Origin: Streptomyces leeuwenhoekii | GTDB taxonomy: Bacteria; Actinomycetota; Actinomycetes; Streptomycetales; Streptomycetaceae | Assembly (NCBI RefSeq): GCF_001013905.1 | Contig: NZ_LN831790.1 | Coordinates: 2,108,001-2,172,000 of the forward strand | Length of the DNA: 64,000 bases | Direction of reading: 5' to 3' | Shown here: positions 9,018 to 20,900 of the stretch, piece by piece | Layout: each line of letters starts with the position of its first letter | Position numbering within the stretch: the first letter of the stretch is position 1 | Made by a program: the position numbers and the translations under genes | The notes under the pieces: model-generated | Database searches by the model: none | What the model saw: only the letters and a program-made list of their open reading frames with translations | What the model was told of the DNA's origin: nothing

Positions 9018-9692
9018 TCAGGCCCGTCCGGCGCGGCGCACGACGTAGTACCCGCCCCCGAGGAAGAGCAGCAGCACGGCACCGCCGGTCAGCAGCCAGA
9101 CCGTCGTGTCCGAGGGACCGTCGCCGGAGGCGGGGGCGGCGCTGCCCCGCTCGCCGGCCGGTGCCGCCCCGCCCGCCCCGGGCAGGGGGTCGGGGGCCAC
9201 CGGCAGGGGCACGGACCGCTGGCGCACCGTCCGCCCGTCCTCCAGGACGATCATCTCGGGGCGCAGTTCGTCGTCGTGGTCCCGGTCCGGGTATCCGACG
9301 ACCTCCAGCTCGTCGCCCTCCTCCACCTCGCCCTCCATGCCCCAGGCGGACAGCCGCTCCACGGGCGCGAGGATCAGGGTCAGCTCGCGGCTCGAACCCG
9401 GGTAGGCGCGGGTGGCCCGCATGACCTGCCGGCCGCCGATGTCCGCCAGGTCCGAAGGGATCTCCCGGCCGGCCCAGCCGTCCGGGACCCGCGTGCGCTC
9501 GACGCGCAGCGTCACCTCGGGGTGCGGGTTGCCCCAGCGCACCCGGGTGACGGTACCGGCGGCGTAGAGGGGAGCGGTCGTGTCGTAGTGCTCCCAGCCG
9601 TGGTGCGCGGACGCCGGGGCGGCGGGTGCCAGGGCCAGGAGGAGTGCGGCAACGGTCGTGACCGACGCGGACGTGGAGGATCGCAAGCGCAT
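9018..9692 (-). CDS. Secreted, C-terminally anchored DUF6152-like protein
   Basis: This 224-residue protein has a signal peptide (to about residue 31, ending ASA) directly followed by HHGWEHYDTTAPLYAAGTVT and WGNPHPEV. The HH...GTVxxVxWxNPH pattern is that of DUF6152. A Pro/Ala/Gly-rich stretch follows and then a C-terminal membrane helix (TTVWLLTGGAVLLLFLGGGYY) with a basic tail. The N-terminal His pair exposed after cleavage might bind metal, which is inference. It is the first gene of a two-gene operon with the membrane protein at 8533 and is divergent from a LysR regulator. Confidence 0.62.
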   Translation of the reverse strand: MRLRSSTSASVTTVAALLLALAPAAPASAHHGWEHYDTTAPLYAAGTVTRVRWGNPHPEVTLRVERTRVPDGWAGREIPSDLADIGGRQVMRATRAYPGSSRELTLILAPVERLSAWGMEGEVEEGDELEVVGYPDRDHDDELRPEMIVLEDGRTVRQRSVPLPVAPDPLPGAGGAAPAGERGSAAPASGDGPSDTTVWLLTGGAVLLLFLGGGYYVVRRAGRA

Positions 9693-9769
9693 GCACCGCA
9701 GTCTCGTCGGCCGGTCCGGCCCTGCCGGGGATTGTTCACCGGATGGGGATCGCGTGATTGCCTGGAGGC

Positions 9770-10684
9770 ATGAATCTCGAACAGCTCCGCTGTGTCGTGG
9801 TATTGGCGGAGGAACTCCACTTCGGCCGCACGGCACGGCGGCTCGGTCTGCAGCAGCCGGCCCTGAGCCAGCAGGTGCGCAGGCTGGAGGACGAGCTGGG
9901 AGTGGCCCTCTTCGAGCGGACCACCCGTGAGGTGGGCATCACGGCGGCGGGCGAGAGCTTCGTCGCCGAGGCCCGCCGGGCCCTGCACCATGCCGAGAAG
10001 GCACGGCTCGCCGCCCGGCAGACCGGGCGCGGGGAGGTGGGCCGGCTCTCCCTGGGCTTCGTCGGCTCGGCCGTCCCCGAGCTGCTCCCCCGGCTGCTGC
10101 GCCGGTTCCGCCGGGCGTATCCGGGGGTGGAGCTGGAGATGCGGGAGCTGCCCAGTGCCCGCCAGGCCGAGGAGCTGCTCGCCGGCCGTATCGACGTGGG
10201 GATCCTGCACGCGTGGGGCGAGGGCGAGATGCCGGAGGGTCTGGCGGGCCAGGAGATCCACCGGGAGGCCCTGGTCGCGGCGCTGCCCCGGCGGCACCCG
10301 CTGGCGGCCCTCGCGCCGCTGCCCACGGCGCGGCTGGCCGGGGAGCCGTTCATCCTGTTCCCCCGCCGTCTGGGGCCGGCCCTGCACGACCGGATCACGG
10401 GTCTGGCCCGGAGCGCCGGTTTCGAGATCCGGGTGGCGCAGGAGGCGGGCCACATGCAGACCATCCTCGGGCTGGTCGCGGCCGAGGTGGGGGTGTCCGT
10501 GGTGCCCCGGACGATGGCGGCGCTGCGGCAGCCCGGGGTCGCCTTCCAGCGGCTCGGCCCGGAGCCCGCGCCGCTGCCGATCCAGCTCGTCTGGCGGCAC
10601 GGCGAGGTCAGCCCCGTGGTGCGCAACTTCCGCACCGTGCTCACCGCGGCTCCCGCCGCGCGCCCAGGGCGCCACGACGGCTGA
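9770..10684 (+). CDS. LysR-family transcriptional regulator
   Basis: This 304-residue regulator has an N-terminal winged HTH (LEQLRCVVVLAEELHFGRTA, then LQQPALSQQVRRLEDELG) and a C-terminal substrate-binding domain of the LTTR fold, beginning GRLSLGFVGSAVPELLPRLL. The start is ATG 9770 (MNLEQLRC) with TGGAGG just upstream. It is divergent, with 77 bp between, from the DUF6152/DUF6644 pair, which is its likely target by the usual LysR arrangement. The effector is unknown. Confidence 0.85.
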   Translation: MNLEQLRCVVVLAEELHFGRTARRLGLQQPALSQQVRRLEDELGVALFERTTREVGITAAGESFVAEARRALHHAEKARLAARQTGRGEVGRLSLGFVGSAVPELLPRLLRRFRRAYPGVELEMRELPSARQAEELLAGRIDVGILHAWGEGEMPEGLAGQEIHREALVAALPRRHPLAALAPLPTARLAGEPFILFPRRLGPALHDRITGLARSAGFEIRVAQEAGHMQTILGLVAAEVGVSVVPRTMAALRQPGVAFQRLGPEPAPLPIQLVWRHGEVSPVVRNFRTVLTAAPAARPGRHDG

Positions 10685-10698
10685 CTGCCCGCACGCGA

Positions 10699-10732
10699 AG
10701 GGCCGCACCCCCGTCGCCGGGGATGCGGCCCT
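10699..10732. terminator. Bidirectional terminator hairpin between LysR and aconitase genes
   Basis: The arms AGGGCCGCA and TGCGGCCCT are perfect complements, with an inner CCCC/GGGG pairing. It sits between two convergent genes. Confidence 0.7.
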
Positions 10733-10752
10733 GGACTGCCCCGCCCGGCCGC

Positions 10753-13587
<2,835 letters not shown>

Positions 13588-13654
13588 GACAGTCTCCTTC
13601 ATTTATGTACGCGTACCACCGCATCCTGCCGCCACGCGGCCCTGGCCGATCCGC

Positions 13655-13673
13655 TAAGGTAAGGCTAAGTTAG
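13655..13673. promoter_or_regulatory. Iron-box-like element (DmdR/IdeR type) upstream of acnA
   Basis: Read on the minus strand, CTAACTTAGCCTTACCTTA matches the DtxR/DmdR consensus TTAGGTTAGCCTAACCTAA at 14 of 19 positions. It is 68-86 bp upstream of the acnA start. Iron-dependent control of an iron-sulphur enzyme is plausible but inferred. Confidence 0.45.
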
Positions 13674-13715
13674 GTAACCCTTACCGGTGTGGCGGCTGCG
13701 GTGCGCCTCGGCAGA

Positions 13716-13733
13716 TATCTCGATGTCGAGATA
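13716..13733. promoter_or_regulatory. TamR-like MarR-family operator upstream of acnA
   Basis: TATCTCGATGTCGAGATA is an inverted repeat with perfect 8-bp arms. The MarR-family regulator TamR of S. coelicolor is reported to control aconitase and other TCA genes through an 18-bp palindrome of this type (from memory). The ATCTC-N6-GAGAT core recurs in front of the MurA paralogue at 15201-15216. Confidence 0.6.
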
Positions 13734-14080
13734 ACTCTAGTACATGGGGGCGCGCTGGTCATGCCGGGGCGCGGTCGACCGCTCTGATCCGATCGCGGGG
13801 CCGCTCGGCCAACGCGGTCGCACGCCCTGATGTCCCAGTGCGCCCGGTCGTGGAACGGACCGCACCCGGGCGCCGGCTTCTGCCCGGTGAGCTAGGCTCT
13901 GCGGTCGTGAATACCGGGACGGCCTCGCGCCACACACGGATCGGTGACCCGGTGCCCTCCTGAGCGCCGTACGGGCCGCTGCGGGCCCGTTGCCCGGTCG
14001 AGGGCCCGGCGCCGCCGCCCGGGCCCCGCCTCTGTCGTGTTGATCACAGGTTCGACACCTCAACCACGACAGGAGAACGC

Positions 14081-14815
14081 ATGCCCGCCAAGACGCTCCG
14101 GATCTCCACCGGGGACGGCCAGGCCGACGCCTTCGCCGCCTTCCCCGACCACGGCCAGCGGCACCCCGGGGTACTGATGTACCCGGACGGCTTCGGCATC
14201 CGGCCGGTGCTGCGGGAGATGGCTCGTGAACTGGCCGGACACGGGTACTACGTGCTCGTTCCGAACATCTTCCACCGGCATGGCCCGGCACCGGTGATCG
14301 ATCTTCCCGAGCACATCGGAGAAGAGGCCCGGCCGGCGCTCATGGCCCGGCTGATGCCCTTGATCGAGGCGCACACCGCCGACCGCGTCCTGAGCGACGC
14401 CGACGCCTATCTCGCGTTCCTCACCACCCAGCCCGAGGTCGCCGCCGGACCGGTCGCGGTGACCGGCTACTGCATCGGCGGCCTCCTGGCGGTGCGCACC
14501 GCCGCGGCCCACCCCGGGCAGGTGGCCGCCGTCGCCGCCTTCCACGGTCCCGTGGGCGCGGACGGGACCGACGTTCTCGCCGGCCTCACCGCCCGGGTCC
14601 ACTTCGGCCACGCCGAGAGCGACCTGACACCCGAGGGCCTGGACGAACTCAACCGTGCCCTGGACGCCGCCGGGGTCGGCTACACCTCCGAGATCTACCC
14701 CGGCACCGTCCACGGGTTCACCATGGCCGACACCGACGCCTTCGACCCCGCCGGACTGCGGCGCCACTGGGACCGCCTGCTCCCCCTCCTCGACCGCGCA
14801 CCGGCCGGCGACTGA
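14081..14815 (+). CDS. Dienelactone hydrolase family protein
   Basis: This 244-residue alpha/beta hydrolase is predicted to be cytoplasmic. The nucleophile elbow is GYCIGG, with Cys in place of Ser as in dienelactone hydrolases. The acid lies in the GHAESDLTPE region and the catalytic His in GTVHGFTM. The N-terminus begins with the ISTGDGQADAFAAFP strand pattern typical of the family. ATG 14081 has AGGAG 7-8 nt upstream. It probably cleaves lactones or esters. The true substrate is unknown and no aromatic-degradation genes adjoin it. Confidence 0.85.
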   Translation: MPAKTLRISTGDGQADAFAAFPDHGQRHPGVLMYPDGFGIRPVLREMARELAGHGYYVLVPNIFHRHGPAPVIDLPEHIGEEARPALMARLMPLIEAHTADRVLSDADAYLAFLTTQPEVAAGPVAVTGYCIGGLLAVRTAAAHPGQVAAVAAFHGPVGADGTDVLAGLTARVHFGHAESDLTPEGLDELNRALDAAGVGYTSEIYPGTVHGFTMADTDAFDPAGLRRHWDRLLPLLDRAPAGD

Positions 14816-14966
14816 AGCGCTCGCCGACTCTCCCCCGCCCGACGGCGGTTGAGCCCGGCCGCGCGCACGGTGATGTGGGGGCCCGCACCCATCAGCGCGC
14901 GCGGCCGGGGTATCCGTAGGGAGTCGGGAACGGCCCGGCCCACCCACGAGACGCGAAGGAGGCGCG

Positions 14967-15164
14967 ATGCCCCTCACGTTCCGCAAGAGCTTCCGGATCC
15001 TGCCCGGAGTGCGGCTGAACCTCAACAAGCGCTCCTGGTCCCTCACCACCGGCGGCGAGCGCGGCCCCCGGTACACCCGCAGCAGCACCGGACGTCGTAC
15101 GACATCGATGGATTTGCCCGGACCTTTCGGGTGGCGCCGCACCCGCTCCACCAGGCGCGATTGA
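14967..15164 (+). CDS. DUF4236 family small protein
   Basis: This 65-residue protein has the DUF4236 pattern: FRKSFRILPGVRLNLNKRSW, then a Gly-rich strand and an RRTTSMDLPGPFGW segment resembling the family's TxGLPGTGLxW end. The ribosome site GGAGGCGCG precedes ATG 14967. The family is small, basic and of unknown function. The spacing to the MurA paralogue is 64 bp. Confidence 0.72.
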   Translation: MPLTFRKSFRILPGVRLNLNKRSWSLTTGGERGPRYTRSSTGRRTTSMDLPGPFGWRRTRSTRRD

Positions 15165-15200
15165 CACGACGTCACCCGAACAGACCCCCCAAGAGGCACC

Positions 15201-15216
15201 ATCTCATATCTGAGAT
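15201..15216. promoter_or_regulatory. ATCTC-N6-GAGAT palindrome at the HTH-MurA promoter
   Basis: ATCTCATATCTGAGAT is an inverted repeat ending 12 bp before the start codon, where bound protein would block transcription. The outer ATCTC/GAGAT bases equal those of the acnA palindrome. Autoregulation by the gene's own HTH domain is the simplest reading. Confidence 0.55.
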
Positions 15217-15228
15217 AGCCTCAACCTC

Positions 15229-16758
15229 ATGGCAGACGACTACCTCGTACGCATCGGCAAGCTCATCCGTGACGCCCGGCAGCACCGCGGCTGGACCCAG
15301 TCACAGCTCGCCGAAGCGCTCGGCACCAGCCAGAGTGCCGTGAATCGCATCGAGCGCGGCAACCAGAACATCAGCCTTGAGATGATCGCCCGCATCGGTG
15401 AAGCACTGGACAGCGAAATCGTCTCCCTGGGCTACGCGGGCCCGATGCACCTGCGGGTGGTCGGCGGCCGCCGGCTGTCCGGCGCCATCGACGTGAAGAC
15501 GAGCAAGAACGCCTGTGTGGCCCTGTTGTGCGCCTCGCTGCTCAACAAGGGCCGCACGGTGCTGCGGCGCGTGGCCCGCATCGAGGAGGTGTACCGCCTC
15601 CTGGAGGTGCTGCACTCCATCGGCGTGCGCACCCGCTGGATCAACGGCGGTGTCGACCTGGAGATCGTGCCGCCCCACGAGCTGGACATGGCGGCCATCG
15701 ACGCCGACGCCGCGGTGCGCACCCGGTCCATCATCATGTTCCTCGGCCCGCTCCTGCACCGCATGGACCGCTTCAAGCTGCCCTACGCCGGTGGCTGCGA
15801 CCTCGGCACCCGGACCATCGAGCCGCACATGATCGCGCTGCGCCGCTTCGGCCTGGACATCGCCGCGACCGAGGGCCAGTACCACGCGGTCGTCGACCGC
15901 TCCGTCAGCCCCGACCGCCCGATCGTGCTGACCGAGCGCGGGGACACGGTCACCGAGAACGCGCTGCTGGCCGCCGCCCGCCACGACGGCGTCACCGTCA
16001 TCCGCAACGCCTCCTCCAACTACATGGTCCAGGACTTGTGCTTCTTCCTGGAGGCGCTCGGCGTCAAGGTCGAGGGCATCGGCACCACCACGCTCACCGT
16101 GCACGGCGTGCCGGACATCGACGTGGACGTGGACTACTCCCCCTCCGAGGACCCGGTCGAGGCGATGAGCCTGCTGGCCGCGGCCGTCGTCACCGAGTCC
16201 GAGCTGACGGTGCGCCGGGTGCCGATCGAGTTCCTGGAGATCGAGCTGGCGGTCCTGGAGGAGATGGGCCTCGACCACGACCGCACGCCCGAGTACGTCG
16301 CCGACAACGGCCGCACCCGGCTGGTGGACCTCACCGTCCGGCCCTCCAAGCTGGAGGCGCCGATCGACAAGATCCACCCGATGCCGTTCCCCGGCCTGAA
16401 CATCGACAACGTCCCGTTCTTCGCGGCGATCGCGGCGGTCGCCCAGGGCAAGACCCTCATCCACGACTGGGTCTACGACAACCGGGCCATCTACCTGACC
16501 GACCTCAACCGCCTCGGCGGCCGGCTCCAGCTCCTCGACCCGCACCGGGTCCTGGTCGAGGGCCCGACCCGCTGGCGCGCCGCCGAGATGATGTGCCCGC
16601 CCGCCCTGCGCCCCGCCGTGGTCGTCCTGCTGGCGATGATGGCGGCCGAGGGCACCTCCGTGCTGCGCAACGTGTACGTCATCAACCGCGGCTACGAGGA
16701 CCTGGCGGAGCGCCTGAACTCCGTCGGGGCCCAGATCGAGACGTTCCGGGACATTTGA
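15229..16758 (+). CDS. murA2: UDP-N-acetylglucosamine 1-carboxyvinyltransferase paralogue fused to an N-terminal XRE-type HTH domain (MurA2)
   Basis: This 509-residue fusion protein has a Cro/CI-type helix-turn-helix at residues 8-65 (WTQSQLAEALGTSQSAVNRIERG). From about residue 75 it has a full EPT/MurA fold. MurA transfers enolpyruvate from PEP to UDP-GlcNAc, the first committed step of peptidoglycan synthesis. The Lys-Asn pair of the active site is present (KTSKNACVALL), and the Cys that attacks or is targeted by fosfomycin is conserved (AGGCDLGTRT, Cys190). No ribosome site precedes ATG 15229, so the mRNA may be leaderless. The HTH plus the promoter palindrome suggest a dual enzyme-regulator. 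It resembles SCO5998 from memory. Confidence 0.88.
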   Translation: MADDYLVRIGKLIRDARQHRGWTQSQLAEALGTSQSAVNRIERGNQNISLEMIARIGEALDSEIVSLGYAGPMHLRVVGGRRLSGAIDVKTSKNACVALLCASLLNKGRTVLRRVARIEEVYRLLEVLHSIGVRTRWINGGVDLEIVPPHELDMAAIDADAAVRTRSIIMFLGPLLHRMDRFKLPYAGGCDLGTRTIEPHMIALRRFGLDIAATEGQYHAVVDRSVSPDRPIVLTERGDTVTENALLAAARHDGVTVIRNASSNYMVQDLCFFLEALGVKVEGIGTTTLTVHGVPDIDVDVDYSPSEDPVEAMSLLAAAVVTESELTVRRVPIEFLEIELAVLEEMGLDHDRTPEYVADNGRTRLVDLTVRPSKLEAPIDKIHPMPFPGLNIDNVPFFAAIAAVAQGKTLIHDWVYDNRAIYLTDLNRLGGRLQLLDPHRVLVEGPTRWRAAEMMCPPALRPAVVVLLAMMAAEGTSVLRNVYVINRGYEDLAERLNSVGAQIETFRDI

Positions 16759-16766
16759 TACACGGA

Positions 16767-16826
16767 GCCGCTGCACCCCTTCTGACCTGCTACTTAGTGG
16801 GTCGGTCAGGAAAGGGTGCGGCGGCA
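16767..16826 (+). terminator. Imperfect hairpin after murA2
   Basis: GCCGCTGCACCCCTTCTGACC and the downstream GGTCGGTCAGGAAAGGGTGCGGCGGC region form a long imperfect stem, a likely terminator. Its left arm is nearly repeated at 21576. Confidence 0.55.
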
Positions 16827-17043
16827 TCCCTGGGACTTCTCTGGGACTTCGGGCCCGCGGCGGGCAACGGGCCACGCTCCACAGGCTCTGTCGACCGGCC
16901 TCGGCTACGCGAAGACCGTGTCGATGGCGGCGCTGCCCCGTGCGCCAGCGCGGGGCAGGAAGCGGGAGTACTTCCGCAGCGTGAACCCGGGATCGGGATG
17001 CCTTAGGTGTGCTGTCCCGGGACGTTGGTGACACGCGTGCTGG

Positions 17044-17340
17044 GTGCTTGAACGGGTGAGGGCCTTCCTGGGTTCGGTGTGGATTGCGACATCTACCGCC
17101 GACCGCCAGGAGGCCCTCGTGTCCCACCGTAACGCCCAAACGTGGCAGCAGTTGCCATCCACGTCGTTCGGACCATCAGGAGCAACGGCCCACCGGCGCT
17201 TCTCGGTGTGGACGAAGGCCCGCGTGTGGGCCAAGCCCTACCGCCTGGTCCTCGACAAGCTCGGGGCCCGAGGCGAGCTGGACTGGTCCCGCTGCGCGAT
17301 CGACTCGGTGAACATGCGGGCGATGAAAAGGGGGACCTGA
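17044..17340 (+). pseudogene. IS5-family transposase remnant
   Basis: The clear homology is the segment VWTKARVWAKPYRLVLDKLG...ELDWSRCAIDSVNMRA. It matches the internal part of IS5-group (IS112/IS1647-like) transposases of actinomycetes, including the first Asp of the DDE triad (AIDS). The rest of the catalytic core is missing: the frame ends after MKRGT at 17340 and the sequence beyond is unrelated. The N-terminal part also lacks recognisable family sequence. No terminal inverted repeats or target duplication are obvious. It is a dead fragment marking past insertion next to the toxin-like locus. Confidence 0.75.
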
Positions 17341-17391
17341 CAGGTCGCCGTGCGCGACGGGCTGACCGCCCCGCCCTCCGGCGGCCCCTGA

Positions 17392-17446
17392 ACACGGAAA
17401 AGGCCGGGGCCCCGGCTCTTCCGAACCGGGGCCCCGGCCTTCCGTG
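17392..17446. terminator. Strong hairpin terminator downstream of the toxin-immunity genes
   Basis: AAGGCCGGGGCCCCGG pairs with CCGGGGCCCCGGCCTT across a 10-nt loop, extended by CACGG/CCGTG. It follows the minus-strand gene ending at 17461. Confidence 0.75.
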
Positions 17447-17460
17447 GGGAAGGGGACCGC

Positions 17461-17907
17461 TCAAGCCGCGAGAGGCGCCTTCCGCACCGCGCCGCGGAGC
17501 CCCAGGACACAGGCGACGCCGGCGGTGAGGGCGAACAGCACCATCACCGCGTTGACCAGCACGTCCGGTCCGGCGTCCTGCGCCAGCGCGTTGGACGTCG
17601 CCGCCCAGACGCCGAGCACCTGCGTGACGGCCACGAGGCCGAATCCAGCGGCACGCGCCCACGAGGGGCCCTTGTCCGCGAAGGAGGCGAGCCCGAGCGC
17701 GGCCGCTCCCCAGAGCAGCAGCAGGACCGTCAGCCCTTCGGCGGCGAGGAAGAGGACGCCGCCGAGGCCGCCGTACCCCCCCGCGTCCGTGTGGTCGATC
17801 TCAGAGGTGTCCACCACGAACACCGCAAGGGCCAACTCCATGAGGAGCAGGTAGCAGGCCTCCAGAACGAGGATCAGGGCACCGGCCCGCCTGACGAAAA
17901 GGGTCAC
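17461..17907 (-). CDS. Small four-helix membrane protein, candidate immunity protein
   Basis: This 148-residue protein has four hydrophobic segments at roughly residues 8-32, 45-70, 85-108 and 118-140, with short loops and a basic C-terminus. I recognise no family. GTG 17907 has GAGGAG 8 nt upstream and overlaps the stop of the large secreted protein by 4 nt (GTGA), so translation is coupled. Its position directly behind a protein with a toxin-like C-terminal domain, and its membrane nature, suggest an immunity protein. That is inference from gene order only. It could simply be a membrane partner of the secreted protein. Confidence 0.6.
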   Translation of the reverse strand: MTLFVRRAGALILVLEACYLLLMELALAVFVVDTSEIDHTDAGGYGGLGGVLFLAAEGLTVLLLLWGAAALGLASFADKGPSWARAAGFGLVAVTQVLGVWAATSNALAQDAGPDVLVNAVMVLFALTAGVACVLGLRGAVRKAPLAA

Positions 17908-20900
17908 TGATCGCTCCTCACAAGCCTGCCGCTCTTGATGATCCACAGCTTGCCGTTCCGCTGGGCGCTGCGGCAATCGTCCCGCGCCCTCGTCCCGGCG
18001 CTGTTCTGACCGGTCCGCTTGCGGCCGATCTCCCGGCCGATCGCGTTGTTCTTCAGGTCCATCTGCTTGTCAACGCCCGAGGACGTCGACTCGTGCCGGG
18101 TCGCGAACTCGTAGGCGTCCGTGGTGGACAGGCGGATCTCCATCCGCGCGTTCCAGTAGCAGTGCCGGAAGGAGTCACCCGTACCCTGGAAGAGGGTGCT
18201 GTCGGGGTACCAGTCCTGCGCCAGCTTGAACGCCTTGTTCGCCGCGTCGTAGGCCGCGGTGCAGTCGATCGGGTTCCAGAAGCAGTACGACCTCTCGGAG
18301 GGCGTGGCGCTGCCGTAGCCGAAGCCCGGGTCCATCAGGACCGGGTAGGCGAGCTCCTGGCCGGCGGCCGGCGCCAGCGAGGCGGTGACCTCGGTGCCCG
18401 ACAGCGTGAGCTGCACGGGGATCTCGACGCCCTTGGCGTCCCTGGCGATCGGGGCGGTGATGAAGGTGAGGTTGCCCAGTTCGTCCGAGACGATGATGAC
18501 GTTGCCCGCTCCCTGCGTGGCCGTCTGGCCGGGACGCAGTTGGAGGGAGTACGCGTAGCTCTTCGCCGCGGACGCGCTCCGCAGCAGGTGGAACGTCTCG
18601 ACGGCGTTCTGGCTCGTCCGGATGGCGAGGGTGTCCGCGTCCGTCTGCGTGTTGGGGTAGACGATGACGCCGGTCTCGCTGAGGCCGGCGGTAGCGGCGG
18701 CACCCGCGGGCATGGTCACGGCGGTCTGGGTGGTCCCGTCCGCGCTCGTGCCCACGATCTCCTGGCCCGCCGTGCCGGGGAGCTCCACGACGCCGGCGGC
18801 GAGGACGGACTCCTCCGTCTCGACGACTTCGGGGTCGATCTGCTCCTGGTAGCCCGCCGGGGTGTCGTCGACCTCCGGGTACTCGGTGTCGATGGGCCGG
18901 TCCTCGGGCTCCACCTGCTCCTCCTCGGGGTGCAGCAGGTCGGAGAAGTGGGTCTCGGCGATCTGGTTGATGAACGCGGGGGAGAGGATTCCGGTGATCC
19001 GGCCGCTGCGGAAGGTGTACTCCGCCGGGTCCGACCACGTTCCGGCGACGTTCTTGACCCGGGCGGACAGGACGTGCGTGCCGTCCACCGAGGGGGTCAG
19101 GGTCACGGTCGCCTTGCCGGCCGTCAGCGCCACGGTGCTCGGCGCGCCACCGTCGAGGGTGTACTCGGCCGTCACCGCCTTGCCCTGGGGATCGGTGATC
19201 GTGAACGATCCGGGCGTCCCCGCGCCGCCGTGCCACAGGCCGTCGGCGGGGTAGGTGCTGGAGCTGACGGCGGGGGCCGCGGGCACGGACGTGTCCACGG
19301 TCAGGGTGCGCCAGACGGACCAACCGCCATTCCAGAGCTTGCCGTCATACACGGCGATGCGCCACTTGTACGCCCCCGGCGCCAGCGCGCCGGCCGTCCA
19401 GGTGCCGGGCTTGCCGGACGGGACGAAGGCGGAGACCCCGCTCGTGACCTTGGCGGTGGCGTCCGCGTTCCACACCTCGAAGGTGAGGCGCACGGAGTCA
19501 CCGTCGGGGTCGGTGGCCTGACCGGTGAGGGTGGGGGTGGTGTCCGCCGTGACCAGGGCGTCGGCGGGGCTCACCGGGGAGGCCAGGTTCGGCTTGGTGT
19601 TGTACGTGACGACGAGGGTCGGCTCGGTGGGGCCCTGGGACCCGTCCACGTAGTTCGCGGAGCGGAAGCGCCGCCAGCTCAGCGAGTCGGCCTCGTCGAC
19701 CGCGCGCACCTGGAGGCCGTGGTTCGGCTGGCCCGAGGCCCAGGCCTGGACGATCGCGTCCACGTCCCAGCGCATGAAGTTCGCCGGGCACGCCGAACTG
19801 AATCCGTACGCAGCCTTGGAGACGACGGCGCCGTCGGCCGTCGTCGCGGGCTGGACCCCCCAGGTCACCGCGCTGGGGTCCCAGTTCTCGGTGATGCGCC
19901 GGACGGCCACGCCGGACCCGGTCGTGGCGCAGCTCGACGACCAGTAGGAGTGCAGCCTGAACTCGGTGTCCAGGATCTGCTTGCCGGCGTACTTCGACAC
20001 GTCGAACTTCACGTACGACCGGGCCTTCGTGGTGCCGCCGTCGTACGTCCCGGCCTTCAGCTCGGTCGAACCGCGCTGGGAGTCGGGGTAGTTGGTGGCG
20101 ACCCAGGTGTCCGTGGACGCCGCCAGGGTCGTCGTCGGGTCGATGTTGACCGGGTAGACGACGTCGGGGTCGGTGAGGAACTCCATGCTCGGCTTGAGGA
20201 CCAGGACCGCCCGGCCCGCCCCCTGCTCGATGCTGGTCTCGATCTCCATGGAGTGGGTCGGGTCCCCGGACTTCGGCTCCGTGCCCATGCCCCACATGCG
20301 GGGGGCCGGGGCGCTGGCGACCAACGCCCCCTTGGAGTCCTCGAGTCGCAGGTGCCCCGACCGCTCCTTCTCCAGGCTCAGGCCCTTGAGGGTGATCGGG
20401 AGCCTCAGCTCCACCGGCTCGGTGGGCCGCTCGTGCAGGATGAGCGACTCGGTGAAGCCCTGCGGGAGCGCGGTGACGTGCAGGTCACCGTCGGGAACGA
20501 CATCGTGGTAGACCGCCGTGTCGCCCTCGACCCGAGGGGTCGGCAGGGACTTCGACGTGGACCAGGCGAGACCGAAGGTCTGCGTCCCCCGGGTGACGGC
20601 GGCGAAGTCCTCGGCCCCGCCGTCGGACAGTTCGACGTCGGCCAGGGCGACTTCGGGTTCCAGCCGCTCCCCGATGTCGACGAGGGTGGTGTCGAGCTGC
20701 TTCCACTCGCCACCCTCCTTGACCCGGAACGGTCCGGACGCGGTCTCCGTGGTGAGCGTCCCGTTCGGGTTCGCCCAGGTGCTGGAGGTCTCCGTCCGCT
20801 CGGACAGGGCCTCGACGCGCTTCCCCCTCAACGCGGCGGCCAGACGGGCCGAAGCGAGGTCAGGTGCCTCGGCGCGGCCGGTGGTGGTGTCAACGCCGCT

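Larger units (their letters stand above)
13588..14080. other. Divergent promoter region of acnA and the dienelactone hydrolase gene
   Basis: About 490 bp lie without a convincing gene. The acnA-proximal 150 bp carry two regulatory palindromes, listed separately. A short open frame (GTG at 13908, 18 codons, ending TGA near 13964) lies in the leader of the dienelactone hydrolase gene. It might be a leader peptide, but nothing supports that beyond position. Confidence 0.5.

Noticed and set aside
13588..13602. ATG 13602 as the aconitase start
   Set aside because: AAGGAG lies directly after this ATG with ideal spacing to GTG 13587, and the resulting N-terminus [11 protein letters not shown] fits the family.
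13908..13964. Leader-peptide attenuator for the dienelactone hydrolase gene
   Set aside because: The 18-codon frame lacks repeated regulatory codons and no alternative hairpins were evident.
17141..17340. Functional transposase
   Set aside because: Only an internal segment of the IS5-type protein remains; most of the catalytic core is absent.
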